A DNA stretch of 64,000 bases from Clostridiales bacterium (lineage in GTDB: Bacteria; Bacillota; Clostridia; Oscillospirales; Oscillospiraceae): positions 1 through 64,000 of the forward strand of contig JAHAEW010000002.1 of assembly GCA_018374635.1 (NCBI GenBank). The letters run 5' to 3'. Position numbers and translations under genes: made by a program. A model generated the notes under the pieces. It was not told the origin of the DNA. It saw only the letters and a program-made list of their open reading frames with translations, and searched no databases. This document shows, piece after piece, positions 14,673-22,755 of the stretch (position 1 is the first letter of the stretch; the number at the start of each line of letters is the position of its first letter).

Positions 14673-15755
14673 TTATGCCCGCAGCTTCCGGCAGATCAGA
14701 TCGCCCATCTGTTTGGTGCCGATCGGAGCGACCCCCGCCTCTGCGATATCGGCGGTCCGCCAGCCGTCGGACAGCACGCCGTCCACGGCGGCCTCGATGG
14801 CGCTTGCCTCCGCCTCCAGGTGAAAGGAGTAGCGCATCATCATGGCCGCGGACAGGATGGTGGCGATGGGATTGGCCTTGTCCTGGCCCGCGATGTCCGG
14901 GGCGGAGCCGTGGATGGGCTCATAGAGCCCGGGCGCGCTGTCCCCGATGGAGGCCGAGGGCAGCAGCCCGATGGACCCCGTCACCATACTGGCCTCGTCG
15001 GAGAGGATATCACCGAACATGTTTTCGGTCACCACCACATCGAACTGGCCCGGCGCCCGGACCAGCTGCATGGCGCAGTTGTCCACCAGAACATCCTCAT
15101 AGGCCACGTCCGGGTACTCCTCCGCCAGACGGTGCATCACGGAACGCCACAGGCGGGAGGTCTCCAGCACATTGGCCTTGTCCACGCTAGAGACCTTTTT
15201 CCGGCGCAGACGGGCCAGCTCAAAGGCCCGGCGGCCAATCCGCTCGATCTCCATCTCAGAATATGCCATGCGGTCGGCGCACTCCATCCCCCGGTCCTCG
15301 GTCTGGTACTTTTCCCGCTGCCCGAAGTAGATGCCGCCGGTCAGCTCCCGCACCATGAGAAGGTCGATTCCCTGCTCTGCGGTCTCCTTCTTCAGGGGGC
15401 AGGCGTCTGCCATGGCCGGACGCAGGGCCGCGGGACGCAGGTTGGCATACAGCCCCAGATCCCGCCGGATGGCCAGCAGCGCGGTCTCCGGCCGCTCCCC
15501 GGCCGGCCGGTCCGAGCCCCACTTGGGCCCGCCGACCGCGCCCAGAAGCACCGCGTCGCAGGCCTTGCATTTCTCCGCGGTCCCATCCGGGTAGCTCTTC
15601 CCCACCGCGTCGGTGGCGCAGCCGCCCAGGAGCACGTCCGTATAGGCAAAGGTATGTCCGAACCGCTCGCCCACGGCATCCAGGACCTTGACAGCCTCGC
15701 CCACCACTTCCGGGCCGATGCCGTCTCCGCGGATCAGTGCGATCTTGAAATCCAT
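14673..15755 (-). CDS. leuB: 3-isopropylmalate dehydrogenase
   Basis: 360 residues. This NAD-dependent oxidative decarboxylase makes 2-oxoisocaproate in leucine synthesis. Family marks are the GDGIGPEVV start, the arginine-rich substrate region (LRPAALRP, VRELTGGIYFG), the metal-binding YEDVLVDNCAMQLV and DILSDEASMV aspartates, and the NAD loop EPIHGSAPDIAGQDKANP. The ATG follows AGGAGGAAG. It is the last gene of leuC-leuD-leuB, 17 nt after leuD. Confidence 0.95.
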   Translation of the reverse strand: MDFKIALIRGDGIGPEVVGEAVKVLDAVGERFGHTFAYTDVLLGGCATDAVGKSYPDGTAEKCKACDAVLLGAVGGPKWGSDRPAGERPETALLAIRRDLGLYANLRPAALRPAMADACPLKKETAEQGIDLLMVRELTGGIYFGQREKYQTEDRGMECADRMAYSEMEIERIGRRAFELARLRRKKVSSVDKANVLETSRLWRSVMHRLAEEYPDVAYEDVLVDNCAMQLVRAPGQFDVVVTENMFGDILSDEASMVTGSIGLLPSASIGDSAPGLYEPIHGSAPDIAGQDKANPIATILSAAMMMRYSFHLEAEASAIEAAVDGVLSDGWRTADIAEAGVAPIGTKQMGDLICRKLRA

Positions 15756-15772
15756 CTCTGCTTCCTCCTCTC

Positions 15773-16258
15773 TTATTTGGCTGCTCCCCGTTCTTTGAGG
15801 GAGCGAAGCAGGCCGCCGTTGTCGATGATCTCCCGGACAAAGGCGGGAAACGGCGCGGCCTGGTACTCCTTCCCGGTGGTCTCGTCCACGATCTTTCCGG
15901 TGGCAAAATCCACCTTGACCTGATCGCCGGCCTGGATCTCAGCCGCGGCCTGGGGACACTCCAGGATCGGAAAGCCGATGTTGATGGAATTGCGGTAGAA
16001 AATACGCGCAAAGGAGGCCGCGATAACGCACTTCACGCCGCACGCCTTGATGGAGAGGGGCGCATGCTCCCGGGAGGAGCCGCAGCCAAAGTTGGCCCCG
16101 CCCACGATGATGTCGCCCGGCTGCACGGTCTTGGCAAAGTCCGCGTCGATATCCTCCATGCAGTGGGAGGCCAGGGCTTTTGGATCTGGATTGTTCAGAT
16201 GGCGGGCCGGAATGATCACATCGGTATCCACGTTGTCGCCATATTTAAAGACCTTCAT
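15773..16258 (-). CDS. leuD: 3-isopropylmalate dehydratase small subunit
   Basis: 161 residues. It is the swivel domain that completes the LeuC active site. VDTDVIIPARHL near the N-terminus and FGCGSSREHAP (~residues 53-63) are the family signature. The ATG at 16258 opens with MKVFKYGDNVDTD. A longer frame extends into leuC but is not needed. It sits 32 nt after leuC. Confidence 0.95.
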   Translation of the reverse strand: MKVFKYGDNVDTDVIIPARHLNNPDPKALASHCMEDIDADFAKTVQPGDIIVGGANFGCGSSREHAPLSIKACGVKCVIAASFARIFYRNSINIGFPILECPQAAAEIQAGDQVKVDFATGKIVDETTGKEYQAAPFPAFVREIIDNGGLLRSLKERGAAK

Positions 16259-16290
16259 GGTTGACTTCCTTTCTGTTCCAGTATCAGCGC

Positions 16291-17550
16291 TCACAGCGTC
16301 TGGGGATCCGCCACACAGCCCGCCACCGCGGAGGCCGCGGCCACCGCCGGGCTGGCCAGGATGATCTCCGAGCTCACCGGTCCCATGCGGCCCACGAAAT
16401 TGCGGTTGGTGGTGGAGATGGCCCGCTCCCCATCGGAGAGCACGCCCATATGCCCGCCCAGGCAGGGGCCGCAGGTGGGCGTGGAGACGGCGCATCCCGC
16501 CTCGATGAAGATCTGGATCAGCCCCTCGGCCATGGCGTCCAGCATGATCTGCTGGGTGGCCGGGAACACGATGCAGCGCACGCCGTCGTGGACCTTGCGT
16601 CCCTTCAGGACCTCGGCCGCCTTGCGCATGTCCTCCAGCCGGCCGTTGGTGCAGGAGCCGATGACGACCTGCTGGATGGGGGTGCCGGCCACCTCGTCCA
16701 CGCTGCGGGTGTTGGAGGGCAGGTGGGGCAGCGCCACCGTGGGCCGGAGGTTGTTGAGGTCGATCTCAATCTCCCGCTCGTACACCGCGTCCGGGTCGGC
16801 ATCAAAGGCCTCCCACGCCCGGCTGACCCGGCCCCGGAGATAGGCTCTGGTGGTCTCGTCCACGGGGAAAATGCCGTTCTTCGCGCCGGCTTCAATGGCC
16901 ATGTTGGAAATGGTGAACCGGTCGTCCATGGAGAGGGCGGCCACCCCGTCGCCGGTAAACTCCAGCGAGCGGTAGAGGGCGCCGTCCACCCCGATCATGC
17001 CGATCAGGTGCAGGATCAGGTCCTTGCCCGACACATAGGGGCGGAAGGAGCCGTGCAGGGTCACCTTGATGGCGGAGGGCACCTTGAACCAGGCAAGGCC
17101 CGTGGCCATTCCCGCCGCCATATCGGTGGAGCCCACGCCGGTGGAAAAGGCGCCCAGCGCGCCGTAGGTGCAGGTGTGGGAGTCAGCGCCGATCACCACC
17201 TCGCCGGGAGCGACCAGTCCCTTTTCCGGCAGAAGGGCGTGCTCCACGCCCATCTGCCCCACATCGTAGAAATGGGTGATCCGGAAGCGCTTTGCAAAGG
17301 CACGCGCCTGGGCGCACAGCTGCGCGGACTTGATGTCCTTGCAGGGGGTGGAGTGGTCCAGAACGATCGCGATCTTATCCCGATCAAAGACCTGCGTCAG
17401 GCCGGCCTTTTCAAATTCCGTAATCGCCACAGGGGTCGTGATATCGTTTCCCAGGACCAGATCCAGCTTTCCCTCAATCAGCTGTCCGGCCTCCACCGCG
17501 GATACGCCGGCATGCTTTGCCAAGATTTTTTGGGTCATTGTCATTCCCAT
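16291..17550 (-). CDS. leuC: 3-isopropylmalate dehydratase large subunit
   Basis: 419 residues of the aconitase superfamily. With LeuD it converts 2- to 3-isopropylmalate using a 4Fe-4S cluster. The cluster cysteines are in VIGSCTNGRLED and in TPTCGPCLGGHMG. DSHTCTYGALGAFSTGVGS and the HSTPCKDI region line the active site. The ATG at 17550 follows CAGGAGGAATGG. This short homoaconitase-like type is common in Clostridia. No leucine leader or T-box fits in the ~90 nt to the divergent regulator gene. Confidence 0.95.
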   Translation of the reverse strand: MGMTMTQKILAKHAGVSAVEAGQLIEGKLDLVLGNDITTPVAITEFEKAGLTQVFDRDKIAIVLDHSTPCKDIKSAQLCAQARAFAKRFRITHFYDVGQMGVEHALLPEKGLVAPGEVVIGADSHTCTYGALGAFSTGVGSTDMAAGMATGLAWFKVPSAIKVTLHGSFRPYVSGKDLILHLIGMIGVDGALYRSLEFTGDGVAALSMDDRFTISNMAIEAGAKNGIFPVDETTRAYLRGRVSRAWEAFDADPDAVYEREIEIDLNNLRPTVALPHLPSNTRSVDEVAGTPIQQVVIGSCTNGRLEDMRKAAEVLKGRKVHDGVRCIVFPATQQIMLDAMAEGLIQIFIEAGCAVSTPTCGPCLGGHMGVLSDGERAISTTNRNFVGRMGPVSSEIILASPAVAAASAVAGCVADPQTL

Positions 17551-17600
17551 GATCCATTCCTCCTGTGTGTGGTTTTGTGTGTTTTATTATGACAGGTTTC

Positions 17601-17630
17601 TTGCGGAAAGAATGTAAACTGTGATACAAT
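17601..17630 (+). promoter_or_regulatory. Promoter for the Crp/Fnr regulator
   Basis: TTGCGG (17601-17606), an 18-nt spacer and TACAAT (17625-17630) with extended -10 TGA. A small dyad TGAT-ACA-ATCA (17622-17632) overlaps the -10 and could be a regulator site. The leuC promoter must be in the same 110 nt; only a weak CATAAT with TGT was found for it. Confidence 0.6.
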
Positions 17631-17663
17631 CAGGATAACACCGTGCATCGGAGGACTTCACAT

Positions 17664-18308
17664 ATGGATGTATGGGCGCCTCTTGCCGAGGGCAGAAAGC
17701 CTCAGCTCTACGCCCCGGGGCAACTCATCTATTTACAGGGGACCGACGCGTCTCAGTTTTACTACATCATGGACGGGACCGTAAAATGCTTCCTGAGCGC
17801 GGAGTCGGGGGAAGAGCGTATCCTGACCTTTCACGATGGCGGCGAACTGATCGGCGAGGCCTCTTTCTTCGACCGTCAGCCGCGGGTATCCTCTGCGGTG
17901 GCGGTTACCCCATGTTCCCTGGTCACCGTGGACCGGGTACATCTTCAGCAGGTCTTTGAACGGCATCCGGACCTTGCCATCCCCATGCTGGAGTATCTGG
18001 CCCGAACGGTCCGTCTCCTTTCCTCCCATGTGGACAGCACCTTTCTCCAGGCGGACCAGCGGATCGCCCGGCATCTGCTCTCCCGCTCCGCCGCTTCCGG
18101 CCGCGGGGAGATCCTCTGCACCCATGAGGAGATCGGCGCGTCGGTGGGCGTCAGCCGGGTGACGGTCAGCCGGGTCCTGGGGGAATTTGTCCGCCTGGGC
18201 TGGATCAAAACCGGGTACCGCACTGTTCACATCCTCCGCCGGCGGGCATTGGAGCAGCGGGTGGAGCGCGGCTCACAGGAGGAGTGCAAACAAGAAAGAC
18301 GCAGGTGA
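17664..18308 (+). CDS. Crp/Fnr-family transcriptional regulator
   Basis: 214 residues. An N-terminal cyclic-nucleotide-binding-like beta roll (~residues 10-120) is followed by a C-terminal winged helix (HTH_Crp), whose recognition region is THEEIGASVGVSRVTVSRVL (~150-169). The N-terminal half shows no FNR-like four-cysteine cluster; single cysteines occur at scattered positions. The ATG at 17664 has GGAGG nine bases upstream; a GTG at 17643 is less likely. It lies back-to-back with leuC and convergent with the flavodiiron gene, so control of the latter (oxygen or NO response) is plausible but unproven. Confidence 0.85.
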   Translation: MDVWAPLAEGRKPQLYAPGQLIYLQGTDASQFYYIMDGTVKCFLSAESGEERILTFHDGGELIGEASFFDRQPRVSSAVAVTPCSLVTVDRVHLQQVFERHPDLAIPMLEYLARTVRLLSSHVDSTFLQADQRIARHLLSRSAASGRGEILCTHEEIGASVGVSRVTVSRVLGEFVRLGWIKTGYRTVHILRRRALEQRVERGSQEECKQERRR

Positions 18309-18334
18309 TACTCTCCTCACCTGCGTCTTTTTTA
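18295..18334. terminator. Bidirectional terminator between the Crp/Fnr gene and the flavodiiron fusion
   Basis: A 14-bp perfect stem (AAAGACGCAGGTGA, 18295-18308, with 18317-18330) overlaps the regulator stop codon. The plus strand continues TTTAC and the minus strand continues CTTGTTTGC. Confidence 0.88.
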
Positions 18335-18360
18335 CTTGGTTCATTCAGTTGTCCGGTCAT

Positions 18361-21147
18361 TCAGCTGGGAAAGACCTCGGCAAAGGTCCGCTTCTCCTCG
18401 ACGGCCTGTATCATTTCGCCCATGCGGGACAGATCGCCCAGCAGGATCACGCCGCACAGCGCTCCGTTAGCAAAGTAATAGCGCTCCAGATGTCCCTGTG
18501 TGTCCTGCCGGATCTCGACGGTTTTATAGGATATCCCCGGCGTCTTGCCCGGGTCTCCCAGGGAGAAGAGCTCCGTTCCCATGCCGTGGAAGGCCAGCAC
18601 CGGCATAATGGGCTGATAGGCGGCCAGATCCCCCGTGGCACAGGCGCCCGCCACCTTGCCCTGGGCCTGAGCCTCCGGCCACAGGGCGTAGTTGATGCCC
18701 TGGAACTGCGCGCAGTCTCCACAGGCATAGACGCCCGGCACATTGGTCTCCATGGACTCGTTGACCACGATGGCCCGGTCCACCGTGATCCCGGCCTCCT
18801 TCGCGATGGCGGTATTGGCCCGCACGCCGCAGGAGATGACCACCAGGTCCGCGGGGATGACCTCCCCGTTCTCCAGACGCACGCCGCTGACCGCTCCATC
18901 TCCTTCGATGGCCGCGATCTGGACGCCGGTCTCCACGCGCACGCCCTGTCCGCCGCACTGCTTCAGCAGAAGCTCGGCGGCCTGGTCGTCCAGCTGGCGG
19001 GCCATGATCTGGGGGGCCAGCTCCAGGACGGTCACCTCACATTTTGCCTTGCGCAGCTCCCAGGCGGCCTCCAGGCCCAGAACGCCGCCGCCGATCACCA
19101 CGGCCCGGCGGAGCCTGTCCCCCATCGCCTGGATCTTCTCCACGTCGGAGATGCGCCGGATGGCCGCCACGCCATCCTGTTCGCGGCCGGGGATGGGGGG
19201 AATGAAGCTCTCGCTGCCCAGTGCGAAAATCAGCTTCGTATAGGAAAGGCGGTAATCGCCGTCCAAAGTGACTTCTTTACGCTTTGTGTCCACTGAGAGG
19301 ACCTGCCGGTGCAGGATGGGGACGATCTGCTGGGCCTCATACCACCCGGCGGGATGGAGGGCGATCTGCTCCTCGCGCAGGCCGGAGAGCATGGCTTTGG
19401 TCAGCATCGGTCTCTGGTAGGACGGGCCTTCGTTGGACAGAAGCAAAATGCGTCCGGTCTTGTCCCGCTCCCGGATGGCCTCCGCGGCGTTGACGCCCGC
19501 GCAACCGTTCCCCAGGATCACATAGGTGTTCTGGGTGTCGTTGCGGAAGGTGACCTCGTCCGGCTCCACCTCCACAAATTTCTCCCGTCCCACGCCGCAG
19601 ACCGGGCAGGTGTCCAGGGAGGCGTCAAAGATCTCCCCGCAGACCAGGCATTTGACCAGCTTCCGGCTGCGCTTTTTTTCCTCTTTCCGCTTCCCCTCCC
19701 GGACGGGGACATAGTACTCCGGTCCCACGCCGCAGACCGGGCACTGTTCCTTATCTCCATCGAAAACGGTCCCGCAGATCTTACAGCGCACCTTTTCCGT
19801 CTTCGCCTCGTCCGGGGTCTCACCGGCCAGGGGCACAAAATGCTCCCTGCCCACCTTGCAGACCGGGCAGACCTCCGCCCCCTCGTCAAAGACCGCGCCG
19901 CAGACGGCGCACTTTACTTTCCGCGCCGGGGCGCGCGGCACATCGTCCACCTGCTTCAGCAGCGTCCCGCCAAAGCGCGCGCCGAACTCCCTGGCCTGCT
20001 CCAGTTCCGGCCCGCTGGGCTTGAAGCGGACCCGGAAGCCCTCCACCGTTTTCAGCTTCAGCTGCTTCAGGCGCTCCATGATGTGGGGCACGCCCTCGCC
20101 GCTCCAGCCGTAGCTTCCAAAGGCGCTGGCCAGCTTTCCGCCATGGGTGGCCGCAAACATGCCGCTGGTCAGATCCCAGATGGGCCGCAGGGCCTCCCCC
20201 ACAATGGTGGGCGTGCCGAAGAGGATCCCGTCTGCATGGAGCAGCTCCTCCCCCACCTGGGCGGGATCCGCCTTTACCATGTCGTAGAGCCGCACGTCCA
20301 CCGCTCCGCTTGCCTGGACGCCCTCCGCAATGGCCTGGGCCAGCATGCCGGTGTAGCCGTACGCGCTGACATACGGAATGATGACCGTCGGTCTGGGGTT
20401 TGGATTCCGGGCGGCGGACCACTCCTCATAGGTCTGGAGCATCCAGTCGATCTCCTGGTCCAGAACCGGGCCGTGTCCCGGACAGATCATGTCTACTGCA
20501 AGGGGCTTGACCCGCTGAAGCGCCTTGCGCATAAAGGATTTATAGGGCCCGATGATGCAGTCAAAGTAGTATTTCGCGGCCCGGCGGTAGCCTTCCCGGT
20601 CGGTGACCGAGCTGAGCAGCACGCCGTCCATGGCATAGTGCGAGCCGAAGGAATCGCAGGTGACAAGAACCCGGTCCTGGGGGATATAGGTATACATGGT
20701 GTCCGGCCAGTGGAGGTTGGGTACCACGATGAATTCCAGCGTCTTGTCATCCACCGTCAGCGACTGCCCGTCTTGGATGGGAATAGAGTAAAAATCACGG
20801 TTTACGATCTCCCGGAGAAATTGCAGCGCACAGCCCGTCCCCACGATCTTCAGGCGGGGATTGAGCTCCAGCAGCCGCTCGATGCTTCCGCTGTGATCCG
20901 GCTCCGTGTGGCTGACGACCAGATAGTCCACCGTTTCGATGGGGGTGATCTCCCCCACCTTCTTGAGCCAGCTCTCCAGACACTTGGCCTTTGCGGTCTC
21001 GAAGAGGACAGTGTGGTGCTGGGTCTTCAGGACATAGGAATTATAGGTCGTTCCGTACTCCGTGTACATAATGATGTCAAATACCCGGAGGTCATGGTCG
21101 ATCGCGCCTGTAAAATACAGTCCCGGCTTTAACTCGAATGCTTCCAT
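18361..21147 (-). CDS. Flavodiiron protein fused to three short-spaced rubredoxins and an NADH:rubredoxin reductase
   Basis: A 928-residue cytosolic NADH-driven O2 (and perhaps NO) reductase. Residues ~1-250 are the metallo-beta-lactamase-like diiron domain with all six ligand positions: H80, E82, D84 (HTEPDH), H146, D165 and H225. Residues ~253-400 are the FMN flavodoxin domain (SAYGYTGMLA). Three rubredoxin-like modules follow, each CxxC-10-CxxC: C413/416/427/430, C455/458/469/472 and C500/503/514/517. Residues ~541-928 are an FAD/NAD(P) reductase with GNGCAG and VIGGGVLGLEA. This resembles class F flavodiiron proteins of Clostridia. The ATG at 21147 follows AAAAGGGG. Three tandem rubredoxins is the unusual point. 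Confidence 0.93.
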   Translation of the reverse strand: MEAFELKPGLYFTGAIDHDLRVFDIIMYTEYGTTYNSYVLKTQHHTVLFETAKAKCLESWLKKVGEITPIETVDYLVVSHTEPDHSGSIERLLELNPRLKIVGTGCALQFLREIVNRDFYSIPIQDGQSLTVDDKTLEFIVVPNLHWPDTMYTYIPQDRVLVTCDSFGSHYAMDGVLLSSVTDREGYRRAAKYYFDCIIGPYKSFMRKALQRVKPLAVDMICPGHGPVLDQEIDWMLQTYEEWSAARNPNPRPTVIIPYVSAYGYTGMLAQAIAEGVQASGAVDVRLYDMVKADPAQVGEELLHADGILFGTPTIVGEALRPIWDLTSGMFAATHGGKLASAFGSYGWSGEGVPHIMERLKQLKLKTVEGFRVRFKPSGPELEQAREFGARFGGTLLKQVDDVPRAPARKVKCAVCGAVFDEGAEVCPVCKVGREHFVPLAGETPDEAKTEKVRCKICGTVFDGDKEQCPVCGVGPEYYVPVREGKRKEEKKRSRKLVKCLVCGEIFDASLDTCPVCGVGREKFVEVEPDEVTFRNDTQNTYVILGNGCAGVNAAEAIRERDKTGRILLLSNEGPSYQRPMLTKAMLSGLREEQIALHPAGWYEAQQIVPILHRQVLSVDTKRKEVTLDGDYRLSYTKLIFALGSESFIPPIPGREQDGVAAIRRISDVEKIQAMGDRLRRAVVIGGGVLGLEAAWELRKAKCEVTVLELAPQIMARQLDDQAAELLLKQCGGQGVRVETGVQIAAIEGDGAVSGVRLENGEVIPADLVVISCGVRANTAIAKEAGITVDRAIVVNESMETNVPGVYACGDCAQFQGINYALWPEAQAQGKVAGACATGDLAAYQPIMPVLAFHGMGTELFSLGDPGKTPGISYKTVEIRQDTQGHLERYYFANGALCGVILLGDLSRMGEMIQAVEEKRTFAEVFPS

Positions 21148-21190
21148 TTGAGGCACCCCTTTTCCACCATATTTTGCGTGGGTCATGTCC

Positions 21191-21218
21191 ATTGTACTAT
21201 ATATACCAGAAAGTGCAA
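21191..21218 (-). promoter_or_regulatory. Candidate promoter for the flavodiiron fusion
   Basis: The minus strand reads TTGCAC (21218-21213), a 16-nt spacer and TACAAT (21196-21191). The spacing is slightly short. Confidence 0.5.
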
Positions 21219-21275
21219 GCCATTTCCCATCTGTTCCTGCGATTTGTACGGTAATAGTATGGTCCGCTCCCCACA

Positions 21276-21314
21276 AAAACACACACAGCGGCCCGAAAAA
21301 CAGGCCGCTGTGTG
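21276..21314 (-). terminator. Terminator after the nuclease gene
   Basis: A 12-bp perfect stem (CACACAGCGGCC, 21282-21293, with 21303-21314), followed on the minus strand by TGTGTTTTTGTGG. Confidence 0.85.
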
Positions 21315-21321
21315 GCTGTAT

Positions 21322-22206
21322 CTATGGTTTGCAGACGCCGCAGGGCTGGTACCCCTGTTCCAACAGGGCGTCCCGCCCGCCCTTATAGTCCTGCCGGTTT
21401 GCTTCGCTCATGCTTTGAACGCCGGAGCAGTCCGGCTTGTGAAACTTCTTGGAGGAGGTGTTGAGCACATACCGCTCCTCCACGGAAGCCGTGTTCTCCG
21501 TGGGCGCTGCCTCTTCCGCCGCCTCTGCCAGCCGGCTCTCCCCGGTGGCGTAGTCGATCTCGATCCCGGGCTGACAGTTATAGACGTATACATTATAGCA
21601 GATCTCGTCGTCTTCCACCGACTGGGCCTCCATCTGTACGCCGCTGGCCACCAGATTGTCCCCCTCATAGATGGGGGTGACCCGGTAGAGCACGTGGTGC
21701 CCGGTCTCCTTCACATAGTCTGCCACCAGATTTTCAAAGGGGAGCATCCCCTCTACATTCAGATACCGGGTCCCGGTGATGAGGTTCTGCTCATTCGCGT
21801 TTTCTCCGGTGAGCTGGAACCCGATCAGATGGCAGCGGTTATAGAGATACCTTCCGTCTACCACATCGTATTTGACGGTCTGCCATCCGGTCGGCTTGAC
21901 CTGTCCAATGCTCCCCCGCTCCTCAGTGGGCATCTGGTCGATCCCCACATTGGCATAGGCGGCGGTGCAGCGCCCCAACTCGTCCAGGGGGCCGTAGGAC
22001 TCAAAGGAATTGGTGGTAAAGTCCTCCTCGGGGAAATCGGGCTGGTTCTCATTCAAGACCACATAGGGCTCTCCGGAAAATGGCGGGACTTCGCTCAGGC
22101 TGAAGGACCCGGCCGATGTGGCCGCCGGACCGCCCGTCCCGCACCCGCTCAGAAGCAGGCTGCCGGTCAGCAGGATCGTAAGGAACAGCGTGTGGATCCG
22201 TTTCAT
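21322..22206 (-). CDS. Lipoprotein DNA/RNA non-specific nuclease with a C-terminal Cys motif
   Basis: 294 residues. A lipoprotein signal peptide ends in the lipobox LLLSGC, so the protein is anchored outside the membrane. Residues ~90-210 form an EndA/NucA-like nuclease domain, with the catalytic region YNRCHLIGFQLTGENANEQN and later N residues (ITGTRYLN). The last ~55 residues (YVLNTSSKKFHKPDCSGVQS and GYQPCGVC) form a small Ada-like Cys/His module found at the C-end of clostridial surface nucleases. Likely roles are digestion of extracellular DNA or DNA uptake. Its ATG overlaps the stop of the upstream gene by 4 nt. Confidence 0.85.
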   Translation of the reverse strand: MKRIHTLFLTILLTGSLLLSGCGTGGPAATSAGSFSLSEVPPFSGEPYVVLNENQPDFPEEDFTTNSFESYGPLDELGRCTAAYANVGIDQMPTEERGSIGQVKPTGWQTVKYDVVDGRYLYNRCHLIGFQLTGENANEQNLITGTRYLNVEGMLPFENLVADYVKETGHHVLYRVTPIYEGDNLVASGVQMEAQSVEDDEICYNVYVYNCQPGIEIDYATGESRLAEAAEEAAPTENTASVEERYVLNTSSKKFHKPDCSGVQSMSEANRQDYKGGRDALLEQGYQPCGVCKP

Positions 22207-22619
22207 CTTGTATAGACCTCTTTCGTAATCAGTTTATGGGAGTGGCCCGGAAATTCTGCATAGCCGATTCGCTTCCATTCCCCGGCGGCCGGGTCCAGAT
22301 CGAGCCTGGCGTCCGAGGGATAGCGCCGGTTCCAGCGGTACAGGATCAGATATTCGATGCTTCGCTCATAGGGCCGGAGCACCGTGCAGGTCTCCACAAA
22401 ACAAAACTCGCCCGGCCCTGCCCGGTCCAGAAAATCCTCGGCGGTCTGGATGGAGCTTCTCTCCTCTTCCGAAAACAGCGCCTGGGAATAGCCGTTCATC
22501 CATAGAACCTCTCCACGGCACATCTGGAGGATATCGCTCTGGACCGCCCGGTCCCGGCTCTGGCGGCGCTGGTGGAAGAGCATCCCGCCGCGGTCATCCA
22601 GGCAAACGATCAGATGCAT
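22203..22619 (-). CDS. Unknown conserved protein coupled to the surface nuclease
   Basis: 138 residues, soluble, with no signal peptide. It opens MHLIVCLDDRGGMLFHQRRQ and contains CRGEVLWMNGYSQALF and an aromatic, arginine-rich segment (ILYRWNRRYPSD). I do not recognise a characterised family; similar short clostridial proteins are annotated as hypothetical. The start at 22619 follows GGGAGGCGG. Its TGA overlaps the nuclease ATG (ATGA), so translation is coupled, and the pair has its own promoter. It could be a nuclease inhibitor or regulator; this is a guess from context. Confidence 0.7.
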   Translation of the reverse strand: MHLIVCLDDRGGMLFHQRRQSRDRAVQSDILQMCRGEVLWMNGYSQALFSEEERSSIQTAEDFLDRAGPGEFCFVETCTVLRPYERSIEYLILYRWNRRYPSDARLDLDPAAGEWKRIGYAEFPGHSHKLITKEVYTR

Positions 22620-22655
22620 CGCTTTTTCCGCCTCCCATCCAAATGGTTTGTGCTG

Positions 22656-22685
22656 ATTATACCATTTTCCCTCCCATATGGGCAA
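22656..22685 (-). promoter_or_regulatory. Sigma-A promoter for the unknown-nuclease pair
   Basis: The minus strand reads TTGCCC (22685-22680), an 18-nt spacer and TATAAT (22661-22656) with extended -10 TGG. Confidence 0.65.
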
Positions 22686-22701
22686 GTTCTTTTCCGGCCG
22701 A

Positions 22702-22746
22702 GCAAAAAGGCATTCTTCCTGCCATCCCTTTGACAGGAAGAATGCC
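22702..22746 (-). terminator. Terminator after spoIVA
   Basis: A 13-bp perfect stem (GGCATTCTTCCTG, 22709-22721, with 22734-22746), followed on the minus strand by TTTTTGC. Confidence 0.88.
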
Positions 22747-22755
22747 CGATCATGC

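Noticed and set aside
16261..17592. Long plus-strand frame opposite leuC
   Set aside because: Composition is that of an antisense shadow of a GC-rich gene (His/Gly/Arg/Asp-rich), and leuC on the other strand is certain.
17551..17663. A T-box or leader peptide for leuC
   Set aside because: Only ~110 nt separate leuC from the divergent gene, too little for a T-box, and no leucine-rich frame was found.
19309..21132. 607-codon plus-strand frame opposite the flavodiiron gene
   Set aside because: Antisense shadow caused by codon bias; no start signal and no family features.
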